Positions 1-10,900 of a DNA stretch of 64,000 nucleotides are shown in pieces. Location: contig NC_081811.1 in NCBI RefSeq assembly GCF_030704535.1, positions 1,747,501-1,811,500 on the forward strand, in the 5' to 3' direction. Both the position numbers and the translations under genes were made by a program. How positions within the stretch are numbered: the stretch's first letter is position 1; each line of letters begins with the position of its first letter. The DNA is from Vitis vinifera (taxonomy: Eukaryota > Streptophyta > Magnoliopsida > Vitales > Vitaceae). Under the pieces are notes generated by a model, which had not been told where the DNA came from, made no database searches, and was given only the letters and a program-made list of their open reading frames with translations.

Positions 1-839
1 TTATATAGACATTTAAGAAGCATTTCCCCCTTTCCCTAATGCCAATAATCAAGGAGAAAGTTACTTTTTATGCAGTACAACACAAAGTCTTCACCGTCTT
101 TAATCAAGGGAACCTCCTGCCATCAACACCCACTTCTTTAAATCGAGACTCCAGATTTAGCCGAGCAGCTGGTATTGCAACAACAAAGACAATGTCATCA
201 TCCACCATCTCATTCCAAGATCATGGTCTCTAGCCTTGGTTTTCTATCTGGCTTCTGTACCTTAAAAAATTATTGTTTATTTTTATTTGGGTTGTAGAGT
301 AACCAATGCAGCTGGGGTTCTTTTGCCTCCTACCCCAGAGACAGGGGATTCCAGATTTCATATAGATGAAAATTGTCAAGTTATATACATACTTTGTAGT
401 TAAATCTATAGTAACGGGCTTTCTGATGGACTTGGTATATGGTAGTTTCAGCCATTTGATTTTATCCATTGCTGAACTCAAAACAGGTGATTGTTTGAAG
501 AAACATAGCAGTAAAACATGAGCTTACACGTGGAAATGAAAATACTTCAAAATTGCTTTGGTTGGATGAAAACCCAGAATTAAGAAATGCTTGTTTTATA
601 GCTGTTTTTGAAAACTTGCCTTGAATTCGCCGGAAATCTTCATCTCATCATCATTCATCACCACGTCAAAACGCAGCGTTTTGTGATTATACGTTTCATT
701 TGCATTTTGAATTCGTTAAAACGCTGCGTTTTGAGGGCCTGTTTCCCTCCTAACATGTCTCTGAACTCGGTTTAAACGGTGCGTCTTAAATCCAATTCAC
801 CTGAAGAGCCGTTGGTTCTCGGCTCCTGCTTCGAAGACG
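1..839. other. Intergenic DNA upstream of the p31comet gene
   Basis: No convincing coding region. The two short open frames near 39-233 and 230-481 lack recognisable domains and splice context. The last 200 bases should hold the promoter and 5' leader of the p31comet gene, and they contain a striking pair of inverted GC-rich palindromes (separate entry). The far left could contain the 3' end of a gene outside the window, which cannot be judged here. Confidence 0.5.
668..732. promoter_or_regulatory. Inverted pair of 15-bp near-palindromes in the p31comet promoter
   Basis: AAAACGCAGCGTTTT lies at 668-682 and its exact reverse complement AAAACGCTGCGTTTT at 718-732, 35 bp apart and 108 bp upstream of the start codon. 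Each copy is itself palindromic except for the central base, and flanking bases extend the inverted match to about 17 of 19. The sequence shows the symmetry directly. A role as a paired transcription-factor site is inference; it could equally be a repeat terminus. Confidence 0.45.
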
Positions 840-3800
840 ATGGAAGGAGGAAGATCGGAGATGGGGGTCACTGAGATCGTGACGCCGGTTGATTCAATGG
901 ACTGCTCTCTCGTCTTCCATGTCGTCAAAGACGTCCTAGGTTTCGTCCTTTACATGCACCAGCAAATCCCTTCGTAAGTTCATCGATGTTTTGTTTGGTT
1001 GACGAGAAAGTATAGGAAAGCATGAGAATTTGGAAATTTGATTCTTATTGTTTTCATTGTTTAGGGCCACTGGACCCAAAACCTAAAACCTGCTCTCAAT
1101 TGAATATAGACAAAATTTTAATTTTCTTTTGTTTTCCTTGGTTTTCTCAGCAACTAAATGGGGTTTATTTTAGGTTTCTGATGCATTTTGGAACCTTTAA
1201 GGTTACTTTATTGATTTCGAAGCTACATGAAATGTTCTTGCATAAGAGAAAGCATAGAAGAGCTTCCAAATTCAATAAAATTGTATTTGGCAAATTGGTA
1301 ATTACATTTGTAGAAGAAAAAAAAGCTAGGAGAAATAAAAAATGCTATAAATCTGTGTCATAATCCAAGCAAAAAGTTAGTTGCTTTCAGAAGCAAAATT
1401 TTTTCTTCCGTATCACCAGTAGTACCGTCTTTACCATCAATACACGGCCACTACTGACACTATCTGCAACTGAAGAACCCAAGCAGAAGATATTCTTATT
1501 TTTTTTTTTTTTGAATTAAGTTGTTGTTTCGGAAAAAAAAAAGGGAAGGTTTCATTTGGAAGCATAAAGAGGGGAAGGCAGGTTTTGGAATGGATTGCTT
1601 TTTTAGGAATCTGTAACCAAATGGTACCAAACAGAATCATGGTATTTGACCTGTTTTCTAGAATTAAATGCCTTAAGTAGGGTCTTATCAAAACATTTCT
1701 TCTTAGCCTGTGCCTCATTATCCAGTTTTTGTTTCATTTGCTTAGCCAGAAATTTGTTCCTCCACTTTTTCATAAAAGTGAACTGTGTGTTACAACTTAC
1801 AAGGTGTGAGTTTTGACTTTTTTTTTTTTTTTTTTTTGTAAATTATACCTAAACTTGGTTCCTCTTGCAGAATTTTGCAGGATATTAGTGTTGAGTTTGA
1901 TGCACTGCATACTGAATTCAAAGAGTTGGTATGTCAGCTGACAAAGGTAGTTTGAATGTAGGATTTTTGCTTAATTTCGGTGCCTAAGAATTGTAAGTTT
2001 TAGGAAGTGGTTCCCACAGAAACTGAAGTGGCATCTTCTCGAAGAAAACGAATTGGGAGAATGAGAGAGGTCAGGCAGGGGATTAGGAGACTGCAGAAGT
2101 TCATGGATGCTTTTTCTGGGCTCCAAACTGCATTGCAACTGATGCTTAGTGAGGTTCCTGATATCCAAGGAATCATTTTGGTTCTTGGAGCCAGCCCAAT
2201 TCGGCCACAACATGTTTATGAGTTTCGATTTTCACATGGAAGGGTTGTTCCTGGAGGTGCATGCAATTTCATTAAAAGCAGAGCTGCAGAAGGTCTTTCA
2301 AGAAAGGTTCTTTAATGCTATTTGTACTTCCACCTTAAGTTGCTTTTTATTTTTGGGTATTAATATATCATATTTCCTTGAGCAGGCTATTCGGGCACTG
2401 ATCTCAAAGGGTGCGGGCTCTGCTTCCTATACAGGTTCTTGTTGAGTGTGTCTTGTCTGTAGAAATTATCTGGTGAGATTGATTTTTCTGGATCTTGAAA
2501 CATTATCTGAATTTTCTTTTAGGTCCTACCAAACTGTTTCTATTGGTTAGAGCTTCCTCTTCTTTCAATCTACCACTGCATTTTCTTCCCAAGCGTGACT
2601 TCAGATACAGCAAAAAGGTAACATAAAGTTATACAGTATCTGTTTTATGTTTGATATGCTTATTTTGTATTAGATGGTTATTTCTCGGGATCTCCTTGAT
2701 AGGTGGGGAGGAACATGTTACATTTTATCAAGTTGGCAGGGGATCTTTTCTAGAGTTTGGGTTTTGTCCGGGTTCTATCAATTCTTTTGGGCTTTGATAT
2801 GAGAAATTTGTGCTTATATGAACAACTTGCTTGAGTCTAGTAAATTTTGTGTTAATAAAGTCCTTTACTCACTCAATTTGGGAAGCTATGTTAGTTTTGG
2901 TTTGAGATATTTGCACACCAAACCTTAGGTCTAATCATCTGATTGAGATCTTCCAGTTGATGGTTTCCACTCATGAGGTAACCTCAATCAAAATCAACAT
3001 TTCTTAATGGTCATACCATGTGTTACCATGAATGTTGGCACAAGAATGCACTGCCACAAATTTTTTTCCTTGTGATGGCACTAAGACTTGTCTTAGCCAA
3101 CCCAAATGAACACAACACACACACAACACACAAGCCACACAAGTGAACACGAGAACACATAGGAAATCACTTCCCCAACTTGTATTATTTTCTCCCATGA
3201 TACAAGGAACCAAGGCTTACAAATAACAATAAGCCTATGTAGAGACTGATTTCCTCTACCTTTTCCACATGTACAATAGGGTATATATGCATAACTTAAA
3301 TGCCATCAATTACTTCAAGCAACCGCCTCGTTTTAAAGACCTTGCCTACATTCTACCACCTGTCCTGGTAGTTTCTCAAGGTCTGCAACTTCTCCTCAGG
3401 TTTGCTTGGTGTCCCACACACTATGGCCTATCTTCAGGTATTGCCTAGTGGCCTATGTATCTTTGCATCACAACCATGTTTGTTGATGAATAGGGAGCCA
3501 CATCTCCATGCATTGGTTACCCCCATGTTTGCTGATGGGGAGCCACATTTCCATGCATTAGTTATTGTCAAGCACATGTCAACCATGAGCCCTTACCTTA
3601 TGCCTTAGCCAAACATGAGCCTGATGAGTGGCTTTCTAGTCATGTACTTTGCATCACTCCCCTTCCTTGTGTCTGCATGCATGCGCCTGACAAGTGGCCT
3701 TCTAGTCATGTGCTTTGCATCACTCCCCTTCCCTGTGTCTGCATGCATGCACTCACATGCCCATATGCCACTCACCAAAGCTAGCCCTTGCTTAGCATCA

Positions 3801-5947
3801 TTCCTTTCATCATGTGCTGTAGGATCTTATGACCTTGATTGTACTCAAGGTACGTGCATATAGCATTGCTCATGTGCAATCCATGCACCAAGTTGCTAGC
3901 ATCCCTCCTTGTCTAAACCACACAACCCACATCCAAGATATGCCATGCTCCACTCATGGTTCCATATCCACATTTGTATGCTTCGCCTAAACCTTTACAT
4001 ACTTGGGTGTATGTACACCCTAATGGTGCCTTGCAGGGGTGGATCCAATGCATGCCTAGGAGGGGTATATGTCCCCCTGAATTTTTTATTTTTATTTTTT
4101 TAAATTTAACATAGAGGGATTTGAAACCCTTCCAGTGAATATGTAAAGAATTCCTTGTTACCACTAGACTACGCATACATTATTATGTTTTGTTCATTTT
4201 TTGCTCCTCCTGAAATTAATAGCTAGATTTGTCTCCCTTCAAGTCATTTTCTGGCTCTGCCACTGGTGCCTTGCACTTGTTTGTGGAGAATCTCGATTGC
4301 CTCAGGTGTGCCCACACCATGCCATAGCCCACACCCTTGGATTTCCCCAAGTGAGACTACCACCCTCTCCCTAGAAAGCATTCTAAGCCATTTTGAATTT
4401 GAAAATAGGAGACATCATGGATGCTTCCACAGCATAATAGATTTTCTCTAATCATTGAAAATCTGGAAAAATATTCATCACTTGGAGAGTTCATCTTAGG
4501 CCGCTGACAACTTGGGAAAGTTAATAAGTGTCAAAACTTGCAACTTTGTCAAAGCCCACATGAGTGTGCCATCGTATGCTGTCATTGCTGCATACCATGC
4601 CCACAAGTGATGCAACATGTGCTGGCAGTGCAGTGTGCACTTGCAGCACCACATGCTGCCCACAGCACACACCCTGCTACTCATGCCACTTAGCCCATTT
4701 TGATCCCTCAAGGCTGTTTCAGCTAAGTTTAGCAATGCATGTCTTTGGAAGCTGCAATCTGTTCTACAAAGGCATTTTCCAAGGTACAACACCTTCTTAA
4801 GTTTTGACATGCAATCCCCCAACATGCCTTGGCCATATGGGTGCAAGGTGTCACCACACATGCTCATGTTGTGCCTTCTAACAGTTAGTCTGCTGACAAT
4901 TATCATCATGATCTTTATAACTTCATCACATAAGGAGCTATCTGCCTTATACATGAGTTACCATTTTATTTGTGTACCATAATCAAATATTATTTCATTT
5001 CCATTCAAGTAGTTTCTTATTATAGACTCAGCAATAGTTCTGGAGATTTGGAAATTGGTTCCTCCAGTTATAATTCTTAAATGCCTAACCTTATTGAGTC
5101 TTCAGACTCAGACCCCCTTGCATAAGGAGCTTTATGCATCTTGTGCTTGTTTTCATTCATCTTTTACTTGTATATTTGATATGATTGTGCTTCCATTTGC
5201 ATTTTTTTGTTACAGATAATACCTTTCAGATTGCAGCTTAAGTGCAGAACCCGAAATCAGGAAATGGACACTCCCCATCATGATTCCCAAACTGCTAACA
5301 GCAGCTCCATCAATTTAACAGATTCTAGTTCAGATGATTTAATCTGGTATGGAACATCTTACTTATAAAAATGTTGCCAAGGGCTATTCCAAGATTTCAC
5401 ACCAAAATTTTCTTATACAAATAGGATCAGTATAATAAAACTAACACTACATTGTTATTTCTTTTTAATGTAGCTTCACTTGACAAGATTCTGCACAAAC
5501 TCCGTAATATTTAGAATGTAATAGGGATAATGTAGCATGGTAGTTTGTGTTTGGATGAATAAATATTTGATCAGACGAATCCTAAAAACATCCAAAAACC
5601 GATCCATTTAACATAAAGCTCTCCTGATTTGTCTAAATTTTTAGTGATGTATCCCACTTTGAACTTCCAAAGCTTTAGCTACTGCAATAAAAATTTAAAA
5701 ATGCTGTTTGGATAAAACCCAAGAATGTTTGCTCACTGATTGTGAATTCTCTACAACTTTGCATTAAAACTAGACTTCCCTTTCTCACAGTCCATATGTA
5801 TCAGTTTTGTTACTTAGCAAGTTAGCATTGAGTGGCATCGCACTCTACCCTTTCTAGTTAACTTTAAGTTGGTTTTTTTGTTACAGGTTTCAGTGTCGTC
5901 ATGTAATCAAGGGGCTGGCATCCAAGGCACCATCAATGGAGGAATGA
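840..5947 (+). CDS. COMET: p31comet-like MAD2/HORMA-binding protein
   Basis: Seven exons join in phase: 840-973, 1871-1928, 2004-2306, 2386-2434, 2523-2617, 5216-5346, 5887-5947, giving 276 aa, close to the animal p31comet length. Conserved-looking blocks are the N-terminal VFHVVKDVLGFVLYMHQQIP, the central GLQTALQLMLSEVPDIQGI and VLGASPIRPQHVYEF, KLFLLVRA, and the C-terminal WFQCRHVIKGLASK. In the family, p31comet has a HORMA-like fold, binds closed MAD2, and acts as adaptor for the AAA+ ATPase PCH2/TRIP13 that remodels HORMA proteins. In plants this serves the spindle checkpoint and meiotic ASY1 dynamics. It acts in nucleus and cytoplasm; no signal peptide or membrane segment is visible. 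The ATG at 840 is the first in frame; a second Met at codon 8 is possible. Intron 5 is 2.6 kb and repeat-filled. Family assignment is from remembered resemblance, with the full exon chain as support. Confidence 0.85.
3619..3750. repeat. 66-bp tandem duplication in p31comet intron 5
   Basis: Units 3619-3684 and 3685-3750 differ at only a handful of positions. Both begin GCCTGA and end TGTCTGCATGCATGC. A related phrase about catching CCACAT.TCCATGCATT also repeats at about 3496-3565. The surrounding stretch (about 3.0-4.9 kb) has a base composition unlike the rest of the intron, richer in CA/TG words, and looks like an old retroelement insertion, but I find no paired ends. Confidence 0.7.
4036..4263 (-). 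mobile_element. SINE-like tRNA-derived insertion with 12-bp target-site duplication
   Basis: A 228-bp block is flanked by perfect 12-bp direct repeats TGGTGCCTTGCA at 4024-4035 and 4264-4275. Read on the minus strand it contains a Pol III-like box A region, TAGTCTAGTGGTAACAAGG (about 4153-4172), and a box B, GGGTTTCAAATCC (about 4117-4129), at tRNA-like spacing, followed by an A-rich stretch. The two ends are also weakly inverted (GTGGCAGAGCCAG against GGGGTGGATCCA). Long target duplication plus box A/B points to a tRNA-derived SINE. The inverted ends leave a small DNA transposon carrying a tRNA-like segment as an alternative. Confidence 0.65.
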
Positions 5948-7949
5948 CAAAGTCGGTTTGAATCCCCTCTGATTCATTGATGACTTTGTTTTTTTGTTTG
6001 TTTTGTAACTTCCAAATTTGACTGCTGTCATACTGGAGTGGAAATGCATGAAGATTTAAGTCCAGTATATATTTATCGGTGGCAGGAGTGTGAGTGTACA
6101 CTTGCTGCCTAGGGAAAACAATTAGGCTATGCATAATTCTTGAAAATTTTTAAGGAAAAATACGAGCAAGAAAATAAAGAGAAAAATAGAAGAAAAGAAA
6201 AATCAAGAAAAATACAAATAGATTTTTGAAAACAATAAATTATTTTTACATGCAACTTTAAACTCATTTTATTTACTCAATAAATAATTTAAAATTTCAT
6301 AACTTCAAATTTTCAAGAAAATAATTTCTTCTAGAGCTTTATATATATATATATATATATATATTTATTTATTTATTTCTATTTTTTTTTTCTTACAATC
6401 AAATATAGCCTGGGGCTGGCCATTTCTTTAACAATTTTGAAATTAGTTCTAATTTTGGAATTAGTTGTGAAAATAATTTTTGAGAATAATTCTTAAAAAA
6501 TAATTATATTTGTACTTAAATATAATGCAAAAGTTTTTAAACTATTTTTTATATTTTCACTTCTTTTTTATAACAATTTTTAAAAATAAAACATATCGGA
6601 ATATCTTTAGAAAATAGATTCTTTTAATAAAAAAAAAATTTACAAACTATTTTTAGTAAAGTTAAGTTTGTCAAATATGTGTTTTCAATTAAAAAACAAT
6701 TTCATGTTATAAAGAATGCAAAATTATTTTGGAATATGATTTCCCAATTGAATCGGTATTATCTCATTTTTTAATCAAATATTTCATTATTTTTTAAATT
6801 TATTTGTTTAAGGAATCATTCAAAATGCAAATTTGAATGAATGAAGTCTTTTTCTGAAAACATGAAATATAATTTTTTTTTTAGGGCAAAAATATCAACT
6901 ATTATTCTTTAATTCTTATCTTCCCAAACACTTTTTGAGTAAAAAGTTCAAAAAGTAAAATGTATGAAAGTTATATTTCAAAATTTAGGGAAACTATTTG
7001 GTGTTTGTTTGATTTTAGCTTTTTATTTATATTTATCATTATTATTATTATTATTTAAAACCTATCATTAATTGATCCAATGAATTTATAGGTTAAAAAT
7101 GGTGAAATAATCCCTAATTTGTAAAAGTAATCCCTTATTTTTATCTCAAGATAAGATTAATTTTATATTAATGATGTTTTTGTTAAAAAGTTACATTTTT
7201 AGAATTAATAGATGAAATAATTCTTAAATTTGTAAATTTTTCTCTTCTTATATTTAAAATTGAGAAGTAATCCATTTCTAACATTTCAATATTTTGATTA
7301 TTTACATAATTTTATTTTTTAAAAAATATTTTTACAAGAAAAAGTAGTGACATTTTAATAAAAAAGAGGTTATAAATGGAGAATTATTTTATACATTTTA
7401 ATCAAATAACTTATGTGTGTTTAGTTTTGAGTTTTGTGAAGGGTTAGAGTGCGTTTGATAGTAATTTTAGGAAGTGTTTTTAACTTTTGTAACACTTGAG
7501 AATTTTCTTTATTCAAGTCTTAAAAATATTAAAAATAATTTAAATAATTATTGTAAAACACTCTTAGAGTTAGCGAATTTAAGAATAAGATTATTTCATG
7601 AGCTATTTGATTAAAAAATCATCCTTTATTTTTTTTTATCCCATTTTAATAAAATGCCTTCAATTTTATGTAAAAGTAATTTTATTTTAATATATATATA
7701 AATATTTGAAATAATTGAAGGACTACCAAAACATAAAAAGAGATTAAATTCCCATATCGGTTACTCTTAATTTTTATTTCATCCCTTTTAATCAAACATT
7801 TTAAAAAATTTAATGAGGAATGAGGAGGCTATGAGCTAATGAGCTTGTGAGGCACAGTGGGCAGTAACTAAGAAGGGAAGAGGCGTTCTCCCCCGATCAC
7901 CGCCGTCTTCCGCTGATCACCACTGTCTCTCTCCCTCTCTCTGACGAAA
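5948..7949. other. p31comet to XPD intergenic region
   Basis: Begins with the 3' untranslated region of the p31comet gene, then very AT-rich DNA with an (AT)n microsatellite at 6340-6364 and no sustained reading frame. A piece resembling the small MITE family described at 57936 starts near 7447 (GTGCGTTTGATAGTAATTTT, then AAGTGTTTTTAACTTTTGTAACACTTGAG) but its right end is not recognisable. The last 90 bases before 7950 are CT-rich and probably the 5' leader of XPD. Confidence 0.6.
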
Positions 7950-10900
7950 ATGAAATTCCAAATCGAAGATGTGACGGTGTACTTCCCCTACGACAACATC
8001 TACCCTGAGCAGTACTCCTACATGGTGGAGCTGAAACGTGCTCTAGATGCCAAAGGCCACGCCCTGCTCGAAATGCCCACCGGCACCGGCAAGACCATCG
8101 CCCTCCTCTCCCTCATCACTAGCTATGCCCTATCCAAACCCTCCAACCCCATCAAGCTCCTTTACTGCACCCGCACCGTCCACGAGATGGAGAAAACCCT
8201 AGCCGAGCTCCGTCTCCTCCACCAGTACCAGCTCCGCCACCTCGGCCCCGCCGCAAGAATCCTCGCCCTTGGCCTCTCCTCCCGCAAGAATCTGTGCATC
8301 AATCCAGCGGTTGTTTCCGCTGAGAATCGCGATTCCGTCGACGCCGGATGCCGGAAGCTCACTGCCAGTTGGGTCCGGGCACTCGCCGTTGAGAATCCTA
8401 ACATACCGACGTGTCAGTTCTTTGAAAACTACGAGAAAGCTGCGTCCGAAGCGGTTTTGCCGCCGGGGGTGTACACTTTGCAGGTATAGTTTCAAAAGTC
8501 TTTAATTAGCTTTGGATTGATGATTTCCGTTTGTTTACCCAGAAAAGGTGGGGAAAGGAAAGAAATAAGAAACTTAGACATTTCATTAGAATTTTAAGTT
8601 GCAGTTTTAGAAACCGGAATTTGTTGCTATGATTGCAGGATTTACGGGCGTTTGGGAGGGATAAGGGGTGGTGCCCGTACTTTTTAGCACGGCACATGGT
8701 GCAATTTGCAAATGTGGTCGTTTATAGTTATCAGTACTTGCTTGATCCCAAGGTGGCTGGGATTATATCAAAGGAGATGCAGAGGGAGTCTGTGGTGGTG
8801 TTTGATGAGGCACATAATATCGATAATGTGTGTATTGAGGCGCTTAGTGTTAGTGTGAGGAGGCAGACCCTTGAAGGGGCTACAAGGAATCTCAGTAAAA
8901 TGGCTCAGGAGATTAATAGGTAAGTGTCTTTTTGTTAGAATTTCCAGTTAGTTTTCACTTGGGTTTTGAGGTTTCCCTTATATTCTCCCCCTTTCTTTTT
9001 AGCTTGCATGATGCTTACTTAATTCAATACCTGTATAAGAATTGAAACTAGTATTTTTGAAAATGGTTCTTGTATTACTACTTTCACGTCTGGATGGCAT
9101 GGAAAACTTTACACTCTTAAGTTGCTGAATAAAGTTTTGTGGGAGTTGTCCTCCCGTGTGGACTACACCCCTTGGTTTTTAGGTTCTCCTTTAGCATATA
9201 GTCTCTTTGCTTATTGAAAAAAGTGGAGCTCATGTTTCTCCAAGCACAACGGAACCCTCTCTAGCATTCCATGCGTGATGAATATCAAGTGAATTGGTAT
9301 TAGTAGTTTTCCGCCCCATAAACTCATATTTGATTTGATAAAAAAGTGAAAGAAAATTATAATTTAGAGCATATATGGGTGGAACATCTCTTAATTTTTG
9401 ATTGAGTTGATTGATAATATGGGAAGGAAATATGTAAAGGGAAAGAGTGGTAGAGGGTAAGTATGGGAAGGGAGGGGTTGTTTGTTTTTGGTGGAGGTGA
9501 TAGGATCTCTTGTGGTGAGGCTTTGGAAAAGGATTAAGAATGGTTGGGCAGATTGGACTTTGGAGTTTGTGGTGGCTTATGGGATTAAGGGTTTGGTTGG
9601 ATGAGTGGTGTGGGAGGAGCTTCTAAAAGTTGTTTCCATGGACCTTTATGCTACAATCAGGAATAAGGAGGTACTAGTTGTGGATTACAGGAATAGAGAA
9701 GCAAATGGGGTGTGGATTGGTTCAAATTCTTGCCTTGATAAGCAGTTCCAGAACTGGGAGTTAGAATCTGTAGAGGCCCTAGTTGTTTTATTTTTTCATT
9801 TTATAGTTCAACTATGTGGTAGGAGGGGTTGGGGTGGGTTTAGACGCCATATGGTGGAATGGGAATCAAGCTAGGGATTACTGGTTTTTGGTAAAATCAT
9901 ATGGAGGGTTTCGGTGGGGTGTGCCATGGTTATTTCCCTTGGAAAGTGTAATGGTGCTGTGTTGTTCTGATGAAATCCTTTTTACCCCTTGAATGGCAGC
10001 TCTGAGTAAATCCTGGTGGTTGATAATATAAATTGTCGAGGTTTGGTTCTCTCTAGTTGGCACCGTATGCACAAAAATGCTGGTGAGCCCTTGCTTTCTG
10101 AAAGTATAACTTTTGAGTTAGTTATTTCTTTTGGTGGTGGTTGGGAATGTCTGGATGTTTCTACAGAAAGCAAAAAGGTCTCCTCCAATTTCTCCGCAGG
10201 AGCTGGCATGGTTTGTGCAGGAGAACAAGGGAGCTATTTGGAGGGTTTCTCTCATCTGCTTGGCATGGACTGCTTGAAAAGAAATGAACAGATAGGATTG
10301 AAGGAGGATAGTTGTCAGTGGAGAAAAATATATTTTTTATCTTTTTCTTGGCCATGAACATCTTATAAGAAGCAATGAGGAGTAATTCTTTATTTCCTTG
10401 TATTTAGGATAGTTTTCTTTATGATTTTTTTTAGTGTTCTTTGTTTTTGCATACCGTTCGCATCCCTCTTAGCAATGATAATAATAATAATAAATAAATG
10501 AAACAAAAGGAAAATTTATGGTTGTGCTGTTTTTCTTCTATGCCTGCCCAAATTTCACTATCAATAACTAAAAATTTTATCTCTAAAGAGCCGGATTTAA
10601 AACCTTTTTGTTCTGGGCTAGTGCTTGTGGAGGAAACTGTTATGTCTTTGTTTGATTTTGTTGATAGCCTGGTCTAAGCCTGAGCTAGTGTCATGGAGGA
10701 AACCAATGTCTTTGACTTTGTAGATAGTCTGGCCTGGTCTTAGCCAGTGTTTTCTTTCTTTTCTTTGTTTTTGGTTTTGGGGCCTCAATGATCCTTATGT
10801 ACTCCCTACATATGGGATGTCTTCCTGTCCCTTTCCCTACACCTCCTCTAAAAAAAAAATGTTATATTCCTTTATTTATTTATTTTTTTCCCGCAAAATG

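Noticed and set aside
8162-8505. Several frames overlapping XPD exon 1
   Set aside because: Shadows of the XPD exon, whose residues match the family position by position.
9400-10360. G/T-rich frames in XPD intron 2 resembling LINE-like text
   Set aside because: No conserved endonuclease or reverse transcriptase motif could be read; too weak to call an element.
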